NCBI RefSeq assembly: GCF_005144865.1
Contig: NZ_SWFM01000003.1
Coordinates: 124,001 to 188,000, forward strand
Direction: 5' to 3'
DNA length: 64,000 nt
DNA from: Guptibacillus hwajinpoensis
Lineage (GTDB): Bacteria; Bacillota; Bacilli; Bacillales; Guptibacillaceae
Below the pieces are notes generated by a model. That model saw only the letters and a program-made list of their open reading frames with translations, ran no database searches and was not told where the DNA came from. Both the position numbers and the translations under genes were made by a program. Positions 16,758 through 26,733 of this stretch are shown here, in pieces. The stretch's first letter is position 1. Each line of letters begins with the position of its first letter.

Positions 16758-16912
16758 AAGGCTCTTTTCGTAGACATTGTTGCTATAATAGTGGATTTTT
16801 CCGCTCCAGGATGCTCGCTTTCCTTGGTGCGGGCGGTGAGCCTCCTTCCGCTCCAATTAGCGTAGTGTGGTTTTTATGAAATTTTCTACAATAGCTTATA
16901 GAAAAGAGCCTT
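16758..16912. repeat. MITE-like interspersed repeat, copy 2
   Basis: A 155-base element bounded by a perfect 12-base inverted repeat, AAGGCTCTTTTC (16758-16769) and GAAAAGAGCCTT (16901-16912). It shares with copy 1 (2704-2863) the blocks CTCTTTTCGTAGACATTGTTGCTATA, a core GATGCTCGCTTTCC, then CTCCTTCCGCTCCAAT and GTGTGG, and the end GAAAAGAGCC; the middle differs by small insertions. It has no coding potential and occupies most of the 294-base gap between scpA and the next gene. A direct target-site duplication is not obvious. Confidence 0.8.
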
Positions 16913-16921
16913 GAGGTAAAA

Positions 16922-16946
16922 GGAAAGACCGGGATTTAACCCGGTC
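16922..16946 (-). terminator. Terminator after the 47-residue membrane protein gene
   Basis: GACCGGG and CCCGGTC (16927-16933 / 16940-16946) form a GC-rich stem with a six-base loop; TTTCCTTTT follows on the minus strand, directly after the stop at 16950. Confidence 0.8.
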
Positions 16947-16949
16947 CTG

Positions 16950-17093
16950 TTATTGCTTTTGCTGGGAGAGAATACTTTTAATCACGTTGTCAGTATTCAT
17001 TCTCTTGGATTGGTGATTTTGATAATAGCTGTACACTGCAGCACCTGCACTGATCGTTGCTAGTACAGACATCATTCCGTTTCCCTTGCCCAT
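16950..17093 (-). CDS. Small single-helix membrane protein
   Basis: The open frame reaches up to 17177, but I favour ATG 17093 because GGGAG lies eight bases before it, whereas the upstream Met codons have no ribosome binding site. The resulting 47 residues, MGKGNGMMSVLATISAGAAV and so on, contain one hydrophobic helix with a YSYYQNHQSKR junction and a polar C-terminus ending ILSQQKQ. Small proteins of this kind (DUF3918-like) are common in Bacillaceae, but I cannot assign a family with certainty. It has its own terminator. Confidence 0.6.
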   Translation of the reverse strand: MGKGNGMMSVLATISAGAAVYSYYQNHQSKRMNTDNVIKSILSQQKQ

Positions 17094-17223
17094 ATAAAGC
17101 AACTCCCTGAATCGTATTGGTTCATCAGAACCATTCCTATTATGCTTCTTCTGACCGAAACCCATGCGCTTTATCATACCAGCCTGAGTATGCTACACTA
17201 CTTAAAGAAATGGAGGGGGCGAC

Positions 17224-17751
17224 ATGTATTCAGAAGCTTACATTGAATATTTGGTGCATTTCCATGGGCTCAGAGATTACTTCGAATGTCACGAAATTCT
17301 CGAAGAGCACTGGAAAGAAGATCCTAGAGGAAAAAGAAAGCTTCACTGGGTAGGACTTATTCAGGTTGCAGTCGGACTATACCACCATCGCAGAAGTAAT
17401 TTCACAGGTGCAGAGCGGATGATTGCGAATGCTAAGCGTATTATCTCTACTGAGCGAATTGAGCTTGAGAAGCTTGCCATTGACGTTGATCAGCTTCTTC
17501 TACATCTTTCCGATGAACAGCAATTAATTCATTCAAAAGCTCCATATGCTGGATTTGAAATACCCATAACAAGCAAGGAACTTTTAGATACATGCCGTGA
17601 GCGGTGTACCAATTTAGGATATGTATACGGCAGCTTTAGTGATTTGTCCAATCCGGACCTCGTACACAGACACTCTAGGCGTGATCGCACTGATATCATT
17701 GAAGAACGAGACCAACAATATCGAATAAAACAACAGAAAAGGAACGGCTAA
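17224..17751 (+). CDS. ypuF: DUF309 protein, YpuF-like
   Basis: 175-residue cytosolic protein. The signature FHGLRDYFECHEILEEHWK and the downstream LIQVAVGLYHHRRSN define the DUF309 family, whose His and Glu residues suggest a metal-binding helical bundle. No biochemical function is established. The gene is a neighbour of scpA and ribT in B. subtilis too (ypuF). GGAGGGGG sits six bases upstream of ATG 17224. It is the only plus-strand gene for many kilobases and is transcribed alone, convergent with ribT. Confidence 0.85.
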   Translation: MYSEAYIEYLVHFHGLRDYFECHEILEEHWKEDPRGKRKLHWVGLIQVAVGLYHHRRSNFTGAERMIANAKRIISTERIELEKLAIDVDQLLLHLSDEQQLIHSKAPYAGFEIPITSKELLDTCRERCTNLGYVYGSFSDLSNPDLVHRHSRRDRTDIIEERDQQYRIKQQKRNG

Positions 17752-17764
17752 GCCGTTCCTTTTC
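17737..17764. terminator. Bidirectional terminator between ypuF and ribT
   Basis: AAAAGGAACGGCT and AGCCGTTCCTTTT form a 13-base perfect stem with a two-base centre. It lies across the ypuF stop and 12 bases past the ribT stop, serving both converging genes. Confidence 0.88.
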
Positions 17765-17775
17765 AAATAGAAAAT

Positions 17776-18147
<372 letters not shown>

Positions 18148-18206
18148 TCATTAATGTAATTCTTGGCTCGCCGTTTATATAACTATTCAAGGAACGAATA
18201 AAATGT

Positions 18207-18326
18207 TCACAATAATCTACGGACAAGCGCAGCGAGCATGATGATCGCAATGATCACACATATTCGAATCAACCATTTTTCTTGATCTTTTCCTGGCTTC
18301 AAAAGTAGAACTCCCTTGCCTTTCAT
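18207..18326 (-). CDS. Possible 39-residue single-helix membrane protein
   Basis: Between ribH and ribT an ATG at 18326 opens a 39-codon frame: a charged head (MKGKGVLLLKPGKDQEKW), a hydrophobic stretch of about 18 residues rich in Ile, Ala and Leu, and a short basic tail ending RRLL. The ribosome binding site (GGTG, five bases upstream) is weak, and another phase is also open for 42 codons, so this rests on composition and position alone. Confidence 0.35.
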   Translation of the reverse strand: MKGKGVLLLKPGKDQEKWLIRICVIIAIIMLAALVRRLL

Positions 18327-18365
18327 CGAACACCATACTCATCATAGCCAAAAATCACCTGATAA

Positions 18366-18836
18366 TCAACCTTCAAATGATTTTGATAAATTCGCCATTT
18401 CGATTGCAGCTGTTGCAGCATCCCAGCCTTTGTTACCTGCTTTAGTTCCAGCTCGTTCTACAGCCTGCTCAATTGTATTCGTAGTTAAAACACCAAAGAT
18501 GACAGGAACACCTGATTGCATCGTTAAGTTCGCCACACCTTTTGAAACTTCACCACACACATAGTCAAAGTGAGGTGTTGCCCCACGGATTACGGTTCCA
18601 AGCGTAATGATTGCGTCATAGCGCCCAGTATCAACCATTTTCTTTGCAGCAAATGGGATTTCAAAAGCCCCTGGCACCCATGCAATATCAATGTTTTCTT
18701 CTGATAACCCGTGCCTTTTTAATGCGTCCTCAGCACCTCCTAGAAGCTTACTGGTAATAAATTCATTAAATCTTCCTACTACAATACCCACTTTTAGACC
18801 AGATCCAACCAAATTTCCTTCAAATAATTGTCCCAT
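18366..18836 (-). CDS. ribH: 6,7-dimethyl-8-ribityllumazine synthase
   Basis: Condenses 5-amino-6-ribitylaminouracil with 3,4-dihydroxy-2-butanone 4-phosphate. The 156 residues include [13 protein letters not shown], the active-site segment [18 protein letters not shown] with the catalytic His, and [11 protein letters not shown]. It forms the 60-subunit capsid that encloses riboflavin synthase in Bacillus. Fourth gene of ribD-E-BA-H; ATG 18836 is preceded by AAGGAGGAT. Confidence 0.95.
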   Translation of the reverse strand: MGQLFEGNLVGSGLKVGIVVGRFNEFITSKLLGGAEDALKRHGLSEENIDIAWVPGAFEIPFAAKKMVDTGRYDAIITLGTVIRGATPHFDYVCGEVSKGVANLTMQSGVPVIFGVLTTNTIEQAVERAGTKAGNKGWDAATAAIEMANLSKSFEG

Positions 18837-18867
18837 TTTGAAAATCCTCCTTGTTTTTGTTTATCAC

Positions 18868-20061
18868 TTAGAAATGAAGCATGTGTCCTAACTTGCTATG
18901 TTTTGTTTTTAGATACCGTTCATTTTCTTTTCTTGACGGCATTTGTAAAGGAACACGTGCAGTTACCTCAAGACCGTATCCGGTTAATCCAGCTATCTTT
19001 CTTGGATTATTTGTGAGCAAGTTCATTTTTGATATCCCTAAATCTCGTAGAATTTGTGCTCCAATTCCATAATCTCTTAGATCTGGCTTGAACCCAAGCT
19101 TCTCATTTGCCTCAACGGTATCATACCCTTGCTCCTGAAGTTTATATGCTTTCATCTTATTAAAGAGCCCAATACCTCTACCTTCTTGTCTCATATAAAG
19201 CAAGACGCCATGTCCTTCTTCTTCAATCTGAGCTAATGCTGCATGTAGTTGCGGTCCACAATCACATCGGTATGAACCAAAAACATCTCCTGTTAAACAT
19301 TCAGAATGAACACGGACAAGCGTTGGCTCATCATGCAGGATTTCTCCTTTAATCAGTGCAACATGTTCTTTTTGATCAAGAACATTTGAATATCCTACAG
19401 CTCGAAATGAGCCAAACTCTGTTGGAAGTTCGATTTCAACTTCCTTTTTTACTAGTACATCTTTACGGTTACGATACTGAATCAAATCTTTAATCGTAAT
19501 CATCTTTAAATCAAATTCCTTCGCTATCTCAGCAAGATCGGGCACACGTGCCATCTCACCATCTTCTTTCATTATTTCACATATAACTCCCGCAGGAGCT
19601 GAACCTGATAGTCTCGCTAAATCGACTGCCGCTTCAGTATGTCCGGCTCTTCTCAAAACGCCACCGTCTTTTGCGATAAGCGGAAAGATATGACCTGGAC
19701 GATTAAAATCAGCAGGTCTTGCATTTGGATCGATCAGTGCTTGAATGGTCGCAGCACGTTCTGCCGCTGAAATTCCTGTCGTCGTACTTATATGATCAAC
19801 ACTAACTGTAAAGGCAGTTCCATGTGAGTCAGTATTATGATCAACCATAGGATTTAATTTCAAAGCCTGTGCACGCTCATCGGTAATTGGCGTACAAACA
19901 AGACCCCGTCCCTTTGTTATCATGAAATTAATAGTCTCAGGTGTAACTTTATCTGCAAGTGCAACAAAATCTCCTTCGTTCTCACGATTCTCGTCATCAC
20001 ATACGATGACTACTCTGCCCTGCATTAAATCATAAATGGCTTCTTCAATTGTATGAAACAT
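18868..20061 (-). CDS. ribBA: Bifunctional DHBP synthase / GTP cyclohydrolase II
   Basis: Two-domain enzyme feeding both branches of riboflavin synthesis. Residues 1 to about 200 are the 3,4-dihydroxy-2-butanone 4-phosphate synthase ([32 protein letters not shown]), and about 205-397 the GTP cyclohydrolase II with Zn ligands in [19 protein letters not shown] and the RQEGRGIGL motif. I place the start at ATG 20061 (397 residues, MFHTIEEA) behind AGGAGGG; a longer upstream frame lacks a binding site and would overlap ribE. B. subtilis RibA has 398 residues. Confidence 0.95.
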   Translation of the reverse strand: MFHTIEEAIYDLMQGRVVIVCDDENRENEGDFVALADKVTPETINFMITKGRGLVCTPITDERAQALKLNPMVDHNTDSHGTAFTVSVDHISTTTGISAAERAATIQALIDPNARPADFNRPGHIFPLIAKDGGVLRRAGHTEAAVDLARLSGSAPAGVICEIMKEDGEMARVPDLAEIAKEFDLKMITIKDLIQYRNRKDVLVKKEVEIELPTEFGSFRAVGYSNVLDQKEHVALIKGEILHDEPTLVRVHSECLTGDVFGSYRCDCGPQLHAALAQIEEEGHGVLLYMRQEGRGIGLFNKMKAYKLQEQGYDTVEANEKLGFKPDLRDYGIGAQILRDLGISKMNLLTNNPRKIAGLTGYGLEVTARVPLQMPSRKENERYLKTKHSKLGHMLHF

Positions 20062-20083
20062 ATCTGACCCTCCTGTTGCCATA

Positions 20084-20737
20084 TTATTTAAATCCATGCT
20101 CTTCATAGAACTGGCTGCCAAGTGAAGCAGGTTCTGGTTTAGATCCATTCCTTTGGTCCAAATATTGCATAATGTACTTCCCAAGCATATCGCATTCAAT
20201 ATTCACTAGGTCACCTACGCGCTTCCGACCAAGAACCGTCTCTTCAACTGTATGCGGAATGAGCGAGATCGTAAGAGAATGGTCACCTATTCCAAATACC
20301 GTCAAGCTTGTCCCGTCAATCGAAACAGAACCCTTTTCAACAAAATAAATTATCAGGTCTCTGGAAATAGAAATATCGTAATACACGGCGTTTTCAACCT
20401 TTTCAACACGAGTGATTTCACCTACTCCATCAACGTGTCCAGAGACAAAATGGCCACCAAAACGGCCATTAGCAGCCATGGCCCTCTCAAGATTAATTGA
20501 AGAATTAGGACCAAGATGACGGAGTGCAGTTGATTTAAAAGTTTCAGGCATAATGTCCACTGTAAAAGTAGAATTTGTAAATGACGTTACGGTCAAACAA
20601 ACCCCGTTAATTGAAATGCTATCACCTAAATGTACGTCTTTTAAAACAGTGGAAGCAGCAATTTGCATCACAATGGATTCGCCTGCTTGCTGAACACTTT
20701 CTACCCTTCCAATTTCTTCAACAATCCCAGTAAACAT
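20084..20737 (-). CDS. ribE: Riboflavin synthase alpha chain
   Basis: Dismutates two lumazine molecules into riboflavin and the pyrimidine precursor. The 217 residues show the duplicated lumazine-binding domains: the first starts [10 protein letters not shown] and contains [11 protein letters not shown], the second contains GHVDGVGEI and [11 protein letters not shown]. The ATG overlaps the ribD stop (20737), so the two are coupled. Confidence 0.95.
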   Translation of the reverse strand: MFTGIVEEIGRVESVQQAGESIVMQIAASTVLKDVHLGDSISINGVCLTVTSFTNSTFTVDIMPETFKSTALRHLGPNSSINLERAMAANGRFGGHFVSGHVDGVGEITRVEKVENAVYYDISISRDLIIYFVEKGSVSIDGTSLTVFGIGDHSLTISLIPHTVEETVLGRKRVGDLVNIECDMLGKYIMQYLDQRNGSKPEPASLGSQFYEEHGFK

Positions 20738-21822
20738 TATGCATTCTCCTTTCGTGTTGCGATCACTCTAATGTCTTCTCCAATTTGGTCCACACTCTCA
20801 ATCGTCAAGTTGACTGCATCACTCATCACAGAAAAGCCGTTTGCCCCAAATGAAGTAGGTGCATCTCTACCCCCAATTAACTTAGGTGCTAAGTATGTAA
20901 TAACTTGTTGAAAGCAGCCACTTTCAAGAAAACTTCCATGAACTTCTGAGCCACCCTCTACAAACAACGAGGTAATGTTACGCTCACCTAGAAGATCGAG
21001 CACTTCATCAATTGAAATCGAATCCTGTGTTACTTCAATTAATTGAACGTGTTTTTGAAAGTTGCGCTTATTTTTATTTAAAGCACTTTTGGTTGTTACA
21101 ATCCACGTTTCTGCAGAGTCATCGGTAAGTAATATTGAATCGGATGGGATTCTAAGGTGATGATCAAGTACGATTCTGATCGGTGACAATCCCTCACCGA
21201 ATCTTGTCGTTAACGATGGATTATCTGATATAACTGTTCCAATCCCTACAAGTATAGCGTCGTGAAGATGGCGAATAGAATGGACATCTTTTCTTGCTTC
21301 TTCTCCAGTAATCCACTTACTGTCTCTATTTCTGGTTGCTATTTTACCATCAAGCGTAGTAGCTGACTTCAGCGATACAAAAGGTCGTTTATGGGTGATA
21401 TAATAAAAAAACATTTTGTTAAGATTTAATGCTTCTTCTTCTTCGAGACCTATCTCAACGGTAACGCCTGCTTCCCTTAATTTCGCTACTCCTCCTCCCG
21501 CTACAAGAGGATTGGGATCCTGACTAGCAATAAAAACAGATTTTATTCCTGCTTCAATGAGAGCGTCTGCACACGGAGGGGTTCGCCCATGATGACTACA
21601 TGGCTCAAGTGTAACGTAAGCAGTACCACCACTGGCCTCCTTCCCGGCCATTCTAAGAGCATGTACTTCTGCATGTTCCTCACCAGCTCTTAAATGTGCT
21701 CCCATACCGACGATACGCCCATTATTAACAATGATCGCGCCAACGGCTGGATTAGGGTTCGTCTGACCAAGAGTGGTTCTAGCCATACTAATTGCGGTTT
21801 TCATATAATCTAAATGATTCAT
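20737..21822 (-). CDS. ribD: Bifunctional deaminase/reductase RibD
   Basis: First enzyme after GTP cyclohydrolase: an N-terminal cytidine-deaminase-like domain with zinc ligands HAEVHAL and PCSHHGRTPPC, and a C-terminal NADPH reductase domain (LKSATTLDGKIATRNRDSKWITG, FVEGGSEVHGSF). The start at ATG 21822 (361 residues) follows AGGAGTCGATCG; upstream in-frame codons lie in the leader. As first gene of the operon it is controlled by the FMN riboswitch and its terminator, 50-280 bases upstream. Confidence 0.95.
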   Translation of the reverse strand: MNHLDYMKTAISMARTTLGQTNPNPAVGAIIVNNGRIVGMGAHLRAGEEHAEVHALRMAGKEASGGTAYVTLEPCSHHGRTPPCADALIEAGIKSVFIASQDPNPLVAGGGVAKLREAGVTVEIGLEEEEALNLNKMFFYYITHKRPFVSLKSATTLDGKIATRNRDSKWITGEEARKDVHSIRHLHDAILVGIGTVISDNPSLTTRFGEGLSPIRIVLDHHLRIPSDSILLTDDSAETWIVTTKSALNKNKRNFQKHVQLIEVTQDSISIDEVLDLLGERNITSLFVEGGSEVHGSFLESGCFQQVITYLAPKLIGGRDAPTSFGANGFSVMSDAVNLTIESVDQIGEDIRVIATRKENA

Positions 21823-21870
21823 ACGATCGACTCCTGTGTCACTCTCCATTAATGGCGATGAGAAAGACAT

Positions 21871-21903
21871 AAAAAAACCTCCCAAAACAACCGTCAGGGA
21901 GGT
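21871..21903 (-). terminator. Riboswitch-controlled terminator before ribD
   Basis: On the minus strand ACCTCCC and GGGAGGT enclose a 13-base loop and are followed by seven T. It lies between the FMN aptamer and ribD and is the likely expression platform. Confidence 0.85.
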
Positions 21904-21965
21904 AAAAGCATATGCCAAATAAACCTTCTGAATCTATTATTCAAAAGGAGATTGGTCACTTTTTT

Positions 21966-22103
21966 CCTTCTCCCATCCAGACTATACTGTCGGTTCTGGT
22001 TTCTCACCAGATCCACCGTTTGCTTCTGCAACCGGGTCACGGACTTAGCCAGCATTATTGCCAGTCATCACCGCCGGTTGGGATTTTCACCCGACCCCGA
22101 AGG
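21966..22103 (-). promoter_or_regulatory. FMN riboswitch (RFN element)
   Basis: Read on the minus strand, the segment starts CCTTCGGGGTCGGGTG, continues through AACCGGCGGTGAT, GCTAAGTCCGTGACC and GGTGGATCTGGTGAGA, and closes with GTCTGGATGGGAGAAGG. These are the conserved blocks of the RFN aptamer in the right order, and P1 closes between CCTTC and GAAGG. FMN binding is known to promote termination upstream of ribD in Bacillus; the matching terminator lies at 21871-21903. Confidence 0.97.
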
Positions 22104-22135
22104 AAAGTTTTTTTAGTTTTTAGAATAAGGAAGGA

Positions 22136-22573
22136 CTATTCTTCGTCCCAGACCTTAACTTCTTTCATTACGTCACCTTGCTTAATGCGAAGAACTGTAT
22201 CCATTCCGTCTGTTACTTGACCGAAAACAGTATGCACTCCGTCAAGATGTGGCTGTGGTTCATGAACAAGGAAGAATTGGCTACCGCCAGTGTTCTTTCC
22301 GGCATGTGCCATAGAAAGGGAACCTGCTTTGTGCTTATGAGGGTTACCTTCTGTTTCACAGTCAATTGTGTAACCAGGACCGCCCATACCAGAACCTGTA
22401 GGGTCGCCACCTTGAGCAACAAAACCAGGAATAACGCGGTGGAAGTTTACTCCGTTATAGAAGCCTTCGTTTGCAAGTTTTTCAAAGTTAGCTACTGTGT
22501 TGGGTGCTTCTTCTGGGAAGAATTCAATTTGAATTACTTCACCGTTTTCAAATGCAATTGTACCTTTTTTCAT
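22136..22573 (-). CDS. ppiB: Peptidyl-prolyl cis-trans isomerase (cyclophilin)
   Basis: Cytosolic cyclophilin of 145 residues that isomerises Xaa-Pro bonds. Conserved active-site stretches are [17 protein letters not shown] (with the catalytic Arg) and [12 protein letters not shown], plus the substrate pocket [10 protein letters not shown]. The start at ATG 22573 follows AGGAGGATATTCTA; the longer frame to 22618 has no binding site. It is a single gene placed between rib and lysA as in B. subtilis. Confidence 0.94.
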   Translation of the reverse strand: MKKGTIAFENGEVIQIEFFPEEAPNTVANFEKLANEGFYNGVNFHRVIPGFVAQGGDPTGSGMGGPGYTIDCETEGNPHKHKAGSLSMAHAGKNTGGSQFFLVHEPQPHLDGVHTVFGQVTDGMDTVLRIKQGDVMKEVKVWDEE

Positions 22574-22665
22574 TAGAATATCCTCCTGCACAAACAATTT
22601 TCTTAAAAGCTCTTTCATTATAGCACAGACTAAAGCACTTCCATATCATTTCTACTTAATGAATA

Positions 22666-23985
22666 TTATTTTGAAATAATCGCCTGTTTAAGTGGCAAAT
22701 CATGACGAATCAGATCTTCATATGATTCTCTTCTCACAACTAGGCTTGCTTCACCATTTTCAACAAAGACAACAGCCGGCCTTGGAAGACGATTATAATT
22801 ATTAGCCATCGAATATCCATACGCACCTGTTGAGAAAACAGCCATCGTATCTCCTGCGATTGCTCTTTGCAACTCGCAATCCCAAATGATCATATCTCCT
22901 GACTCGCAGCACTTCCCTGCAACCGAATAAAGATGATCACTCGGTTCATACATTCGATTAGCAATGGTTGCTTCATATTTCGCCTGATAAAGAGCAGGAC
23001 GGAGGTTATCACTCATGCCGCCATCTACAGCTAGGTAATTTCTAAGCTCAGGAACTTGTTTATGTGAACCAACAGTATAGAGTGTGATTCCTGCTTCCCC
23101 TACAAGTGACCGACCTGGTTCTATCCAAATTTCTGGCATATTCATTTCTGTCCTCAGTTGGCTTTTAACAGTCTTGATCATTGCTTCAATATAATCTTCA
23201 ACCGGTAGAGGCTCATCATCTGATGTATAGCGAATTCCGAATCCACCACCAAGGTTAAGAACTTCAGGTCCAAAACCAAAAGATTCATACCATTTTGAAA
23301 GGTAACTATAAATTTTCTCAATGGCCATAACAAATCCAGTCGTTTCAAAAATCTGAGATCCGATATGACAATGAAGACCCAAAAGATGAATTTGCTTCAT
23401 TTCACTTGCAGATTTAATCGCTTCCTCTACCTGACCACTTTGAAGGTCAAATCCAAATTTCGAATCTTCTTGACCAGTCAAAATATAATCATGAGTATGC
23501 GCTTCTATTCCAGGGGTAATCCGTAACAATATATTTGCTCGAACACCTTTCTCTTCTGAAAGTTGCTCAAGTAATGACAATTCATAAAAATTATCAACCA
23601 CAAAGCAGCCAATTTCAGCATCCAATGCCATGCGTATTTCTGCTTCGCTTTTGTTATTACCATGAAAATGAATGCGCTCGACAGGAAAACCAGCCTGAAG
23701 AGCAGTATATAGTTCTCCTCCAGATACAACATCAAGACTTAAGCCTTCTTCTTCTGCCAGCTGAATCATTGCCACACATGAGAATGCTTTGCTTGCATAT
23801 GCTACCTGATAATTAATATTTCCACGTTCAAAAGCGCTTCGAAACGCTCTTGCTTTCTCTCGAATCATCGAGACATCATATACATACAATGCTGTCCCAA
23901 ACTTCTTCCCCAATTGAACGGTATCTACCCCTCCAATTGTTAAATGTCCTTCCTCTGAAACCGTTGATGTACCATATAGGTTCAC
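22666..23985 (-). CDS. lysA: Diaminopimelate decarboxylase
   Basis: PLP enzyme that makes L-lysine from meso-diaminopimelate. The 439 residues, counted from GTG 23985 behind GGGGAGAAAG, equal the B. subtilis length. The Schiff-base lysine is K66 (VAYASKAFS); other fold III motifs are HGNNKS, LHCHIGSQI, EPGRSLVG and the dimer-interface CCESGD. Expression is controlled by a lysine riboswitch and terminator directly upstream, so it answers to lysine rather than to its neighbours. Confidence 0.96.
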   Translation of the reverse strand: MNLYGTSTVSEEGHLTIGGVDTVQLGKKFGTALYVYDVSMIREKARAFRSAFERGNINYQVAYASKAFSCVAMIQLAEEEGLSLDVVSGGELYTALQAGFPVERIHFHGNNKSEAEIRMALDAEIGCFVVDNFYELSLLEQLSEEKGVRANILLRITPGIEAHTHDYILTGQEDSKFGFDLQSGQVEEAIKSASEMKQIHLLGLHCHIGSQIFETTGFVMAIEKIYSYLSKWYESFGFGPEVLNLGGGFGIRYTSDDEPLPVEDYIEAMIKTVKSQLRTEMNMPEIWIEPGRSLVGEAGITLYTVGSHKQVPELRNYLAVDGGMSDNLRPALYQAKYEATIANRMYEPSDHLYSVAGKCCESGDMIIWDCELQRAIAGDTMAVFSTGAYGYSMANNYNRLPRPAVVFVENGEASLVVRRESYEDLIRHDLPLKQAIISK

Positions 23986-24035
23986 ATCTTTCTCCCCTCT
24001 CGCTAATGATTTATGCGAGCACCCTCCATACAATA

Positions 24036-24072
24036 AGAAAAACAGCCAACTATAGATACATTGGCTGTTTTC
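24036..24072 (-). terminator. Riboswitch-controlled terminator before lysA
   Basis: AAACAGCCAA and TTGGCTGTTT pair perfectly across an 11-base loop and are followed on the minus strand by TTTTTCTT. It sits between the lysine aptamer and lysA. Confidence 0.9.
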
Positions 24073-24090
24073 TCCGTATCCTCACGAGTT

Positions 24091-24270
24091 GGATTAGCTC
24101 ACCACTGAAAGAAATCCATCTAACAGTGACAGTCTGCAGCTTATTCAGCAGCAGCCCAGCAAGAAAAGGTTGGTCCTTTATCCCACTTCGGCAAATTGAC
24201 CTTTCAGATACCTTCTTCGCAATCCATTATATGCTCAGATACCTTACTCATTCGTTTTGCGCCTCTATCC
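24091..24270 (-). promoter_or_regulatory. Lysine riboswitch (L-box)
   Basis: On the minus strand the element runs GGATAGAGGCGC, then GAGTAAGG, GAAAGGTC, GCCGAAGTGGGATAAAGG, TTGCTGGGCTGCTG, CAGACTGTCACTGT, and closes with CAGTGGTGAGCTAATCC. These blocks and their order match the lysine aptamer, with P1 formed by GGATAG and CTAATCC. The GAGCTA near the end and GCCGAAG motif are characteristic of the L-box core. Together with the following terminator it represses lysA when lysine is abundant. Confidence 0.92.
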
Positions 24271-24321
24271 CCATTACTTTAAATGAGGTCTATTCTATTA
24301 AGAAATAAATTACCACACATT

Positions 24322-25815
24322 TTACGATTCAGCAAGTGGTTTGTCCGGTTGCTTGTTCTTGTTTTGAGGCTCTGTAATACTCGGACGAAGTTTTGTTAGT
24401 GGCACTGAGACGCGTATTAGCACTTGAATGAATGCTTTGGGATTGAATGGGATGAATGGCCACATGTAAGGTGTGTTGAGAGGCTTTAAACTAACTAGAA
24501 AGAGTATAACTGCTGTTACTCCTATAATATATCCTGGTACTCCGAAAAAGAAGACAAGAAATAACAGTACTAACCTAATTAATTTGTTTGCAATAGCTAG
24601 TTCGTAACTTGGAGTTGCAAAAGAACCTACCGCTGCTATTGAAACATATAGAATGACTTCAGGAACAAACAATCCAACATCTATGGCAATCTGACCAATT
24701 AATACAGCAGCAATAAGACCCATCGCAGTTGATAAAGGGGTAGGTGTATGAATCGCTGCCATCCTTAAGGTTTCAATACCTATCTCAGCAAGAATGATCT
24801 GAAGAAAAATAGGTACGTTTGATTTGTCATTTGGGCCAATAAAATCAATCGTTTTCGGAAGCAGTTCAGGTTGGTCAACCATTAATAGCCATAATGGTAA
24901 TAACAAAAGCGCTGCAAGCATGCCCCCAAACCGAACCCAACGAAGAAACGCACCTGGAAGAGGAGCTTCCCGATATTCTTCGGCATGTTGAACATGATGA
25001 AAGAAAGTGGTCGGCGTAATAATAACGCTTGGAGAAGTGTCCACTATAATTAGAACATGTCCTTCTAATAAGTGAGAAGCTGCTACATCAGGTCGTTCAG
25101 TGTACCTAACTAATGGAAAAGGATTGGCAGCCTGATGAACAAGAAATTCCTCTACTGTCTTATCTGCCATCGGAATACCATCAATGTTAATTTCTTCAAG
25201 CTTCTTCTTTATTATCTCAATCAAATTCGGATTGGCTACATCCTGGATATACGTGATACAAACGTCTGTCTTAGAACGCTCACCAATTTGTAAAATTTCG
25301 TTACGTAACCTTCCATCTCTAATTCTTCGCCTCGTTAAAGCGGTATTCTCAATAATATTTTCCGTGTAACCATCCCTTGAACCTCTAATGACTTTCTCTG
25401 TGTCTGGTTCTTGAGGTGTTCTACCCGGGTATTTTCGAACATCTATTATAAAAGCCTGCTCTTCGCCTTCCATAAAAACAGCAATTAATCCTGATAAAAC
25501 CTGATCCACCACTTCATCAAAGGTTTCAACAACAGTAACTTGCTGATGGGGTAAATGATTATGAATGACCTGCTCAAGTTTTATCGTTAATCTATGGTGA
25601 TCATCAATAAACATTAACTCACGCATAATTTCAACGATGATGGAGGTATCACAAAGACCAGTACAATAATAAAATTGAACTTCTTTATTCAAAATTTTTA
25701 ACTTACGTACCCCTACATCAAAACTTTTGCCTATTCCGATCGATTTCGATAAAAATTCTTCGTTTTCTTTTATTTTCTTAAATATTTTCTGCTTGTTATT
25801 TATCTTGGATGTCAT
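24322..25815 (-). CDS. spoVAF: SpoVAF, GerA-family spore membrane protein
   Basis: 497-residue homologue of germinant receptor A subunits, made in the forespore. A large N-terminal soluble domain (to about 290) with [23 protein letters not shown] precedes five or six transmembrane helices and a proline-rich C-terminal tail. In B. subtilis SpoVAF modulates germination together with FigP/YqhR and is not required for DPA uptake. The start at ATG 25815 follows AAAGGAGCGG and overlaps spoVAEA by 20 bases. Last gene of the spoVA operon; no strong terminator was seen before lysA leader. Confidence 0.93.
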   Translation of the reverse strand: MTSKINNKQKIFKKIKENEEFLSKSIGIGKSFDVGVRKLKILNKEVQFYYCTGLCDTSIIVEIMRELMFIDDHHRLTIKLEQVIHNHLPHQQVTVVETFDEVVDQVLSGLIAVFMEGEEQAFIIDVRKYPGRTPQEPDTEKVIRGSRDGYTENIIENTALTRRRIRDGRLRNEILQIGERSKTDVCITYIQDVANPNLIEIIKKKLEEINIDGIPMADKTVEEFLVHQAANPFPLVRYTERPDVAASHLLEGHVLIIVDTSPSVIITPTTFFHHVQHAEEYREAPLPGAFLRWVRFGGMLAALLLLPLWLLMVDQPELLPKTIDFIGPNDKSNVPIFLQIILAEIGIETLRMAAIHTPTPLSTAMGLIAAVLIGQIAIDVGLFVPEVILYVSIAAVGSFATPSYELAIANKLIRLVLLFLVFFFGVPGYIIGVTAVILFLVSLKPLNTPYMWPFIPFNPKAFIQVLIRVSVPLTKLRPSITEPQNKNKQPDKPLAES

Positions 25816-26377
25816 TAAAACCGCTCCTTTCGAGCAGAATTTCAACAGCTTTTAACGTAATCGGAGAACCGACTGATGGATCATCTATACCGGACATTTT
25901 ACCTATATCTCCAACCCCGACAATAATTGGTATATTTAACTTATCCAGAATAGATACCGTGTCACCATCTATTCTTCCTGCCTCCATATCGGCGAAGCCA
26001 TTCTTATCCACTCCATAATGAGTGAGCTCACCAGTCCGATCGATTGACACATCAACTCTTGTCCATTCAGAGAAATGTGTTCTTGAAGCAACTGCAATCG
26101 CTCCGAGAACATCAATGTTCTCATCCTCTGCTACCGCTTGCATTGCAAGTTCTCCATATCCTTCCCCTGGGAATCCGCTATCATCAAACATGACGAAAAC
26201 CGGATCATGAGGAGTTTGATGTATGAGAGAGACAATTTCATAACCAGCGAGCGGGCTAGGATTACCTGCCGACTGACTAATACACCTTCCCCCAATATCT
26301 GAAGCTACCTTTTCAATTGCCTTTTGTGCATATAGATCGCCATCGGTTACGAAAACGACCCGCCGCTTTTTATCCAT
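25796..26377 (-). CDS. spoVAEA: SpoVAEA, stage V sporulation protein AE (soluble subunit)
   Basis: 193-residue soluble protein of the spoVA operon with a TOPRIM-like start [14 protein letters not shown] and motifs [17 protein letters not shown] and [10 protein letters not shown]. The spoVA gene products form the dipicolinic acid channel that fills and empties the spore core; this subunit lies on the outer face in B. subtilis. Start ATG 26377 follows AAAGGGGTGA. Overlaps its neighbour spoVAF. Confidence 0.9.
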   Translation of the reverse strand: MDKKRRVVFVTDGDLYAQKAIEKVASDIGGRCISQSAGNPSPLAGYEIVSLIHQTPHDPVFVMFDDSGFPGEGYGELAMQAVAEDENIDVLGAIAVASRTHFSEWTRVDVSIDRTGELTHYGVDKNGFADMEAGRIDGDTVSILDKLNIPIIVGVGDIGKMSGIDDPSVGSPITLKAVEILLERSGFNDIQDK

Positions 26378-26382
26378 TGATC

Positions 26383-26733
26383 TCACCCCTTTGGTTTAAA
26401 TAATAGTGCTACGATAAACCCAAAAACGATTGCTGAAGAAATCCCCGCTGAAGTTAATTGAAAAATGCCCATTGCGATGCCTATAAATCCGTGTTCCTCA
26501 CCTTGTTGCATTGCACCATGTAGTAATGAATGCCCAAAGCTTGTGATTGGCACAGTCGCTCCAGCACCAGCAAACTCAATCAACCGATCATAAATTCCAA
26601 ATCCATCAAGCACAGCACCGATTACAACAAATGAAGACATAACATGAGCAGGTGTTAATTTAAAAATATCCAAAAGGAGTTGTCCAACAACACAAATGGC
26701 TCCCCCAACTGCAAAGGCTATGAAATATTCCAT
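26383..26733 (-). CDS. spoVAEB: SpoVAEB, small membrane subunit of the DPA channel
   Basis: 116-residue membrane protein with three or four helices, similar in sequence to SpoVAC (shared [37 protein letters not shown]). It has been called a core membrane component of the dipicolinate channel in Bacillus. The ATG touches the spoVAD stop at 26733. Confidence 0.92.
   Translation of the reverse strand: MEYFIAFAVGGAICVVGQLLLDIFKLTPAHVMSSFVVIGAVLDGFGIYDRLIEFAGAGATVPITSFGHSLLHGAMQQGEEHGFIGIAMGIFQLTSAGISSAIVFGFIVALLFKPKG

Noticed and set aside
20062..20199. Upstream extension of ribBA (46 extra codons)
   Set aside because: No ribosome binding site, overlaps ribE, and AGGAGGG clearly supports ATG 20061.
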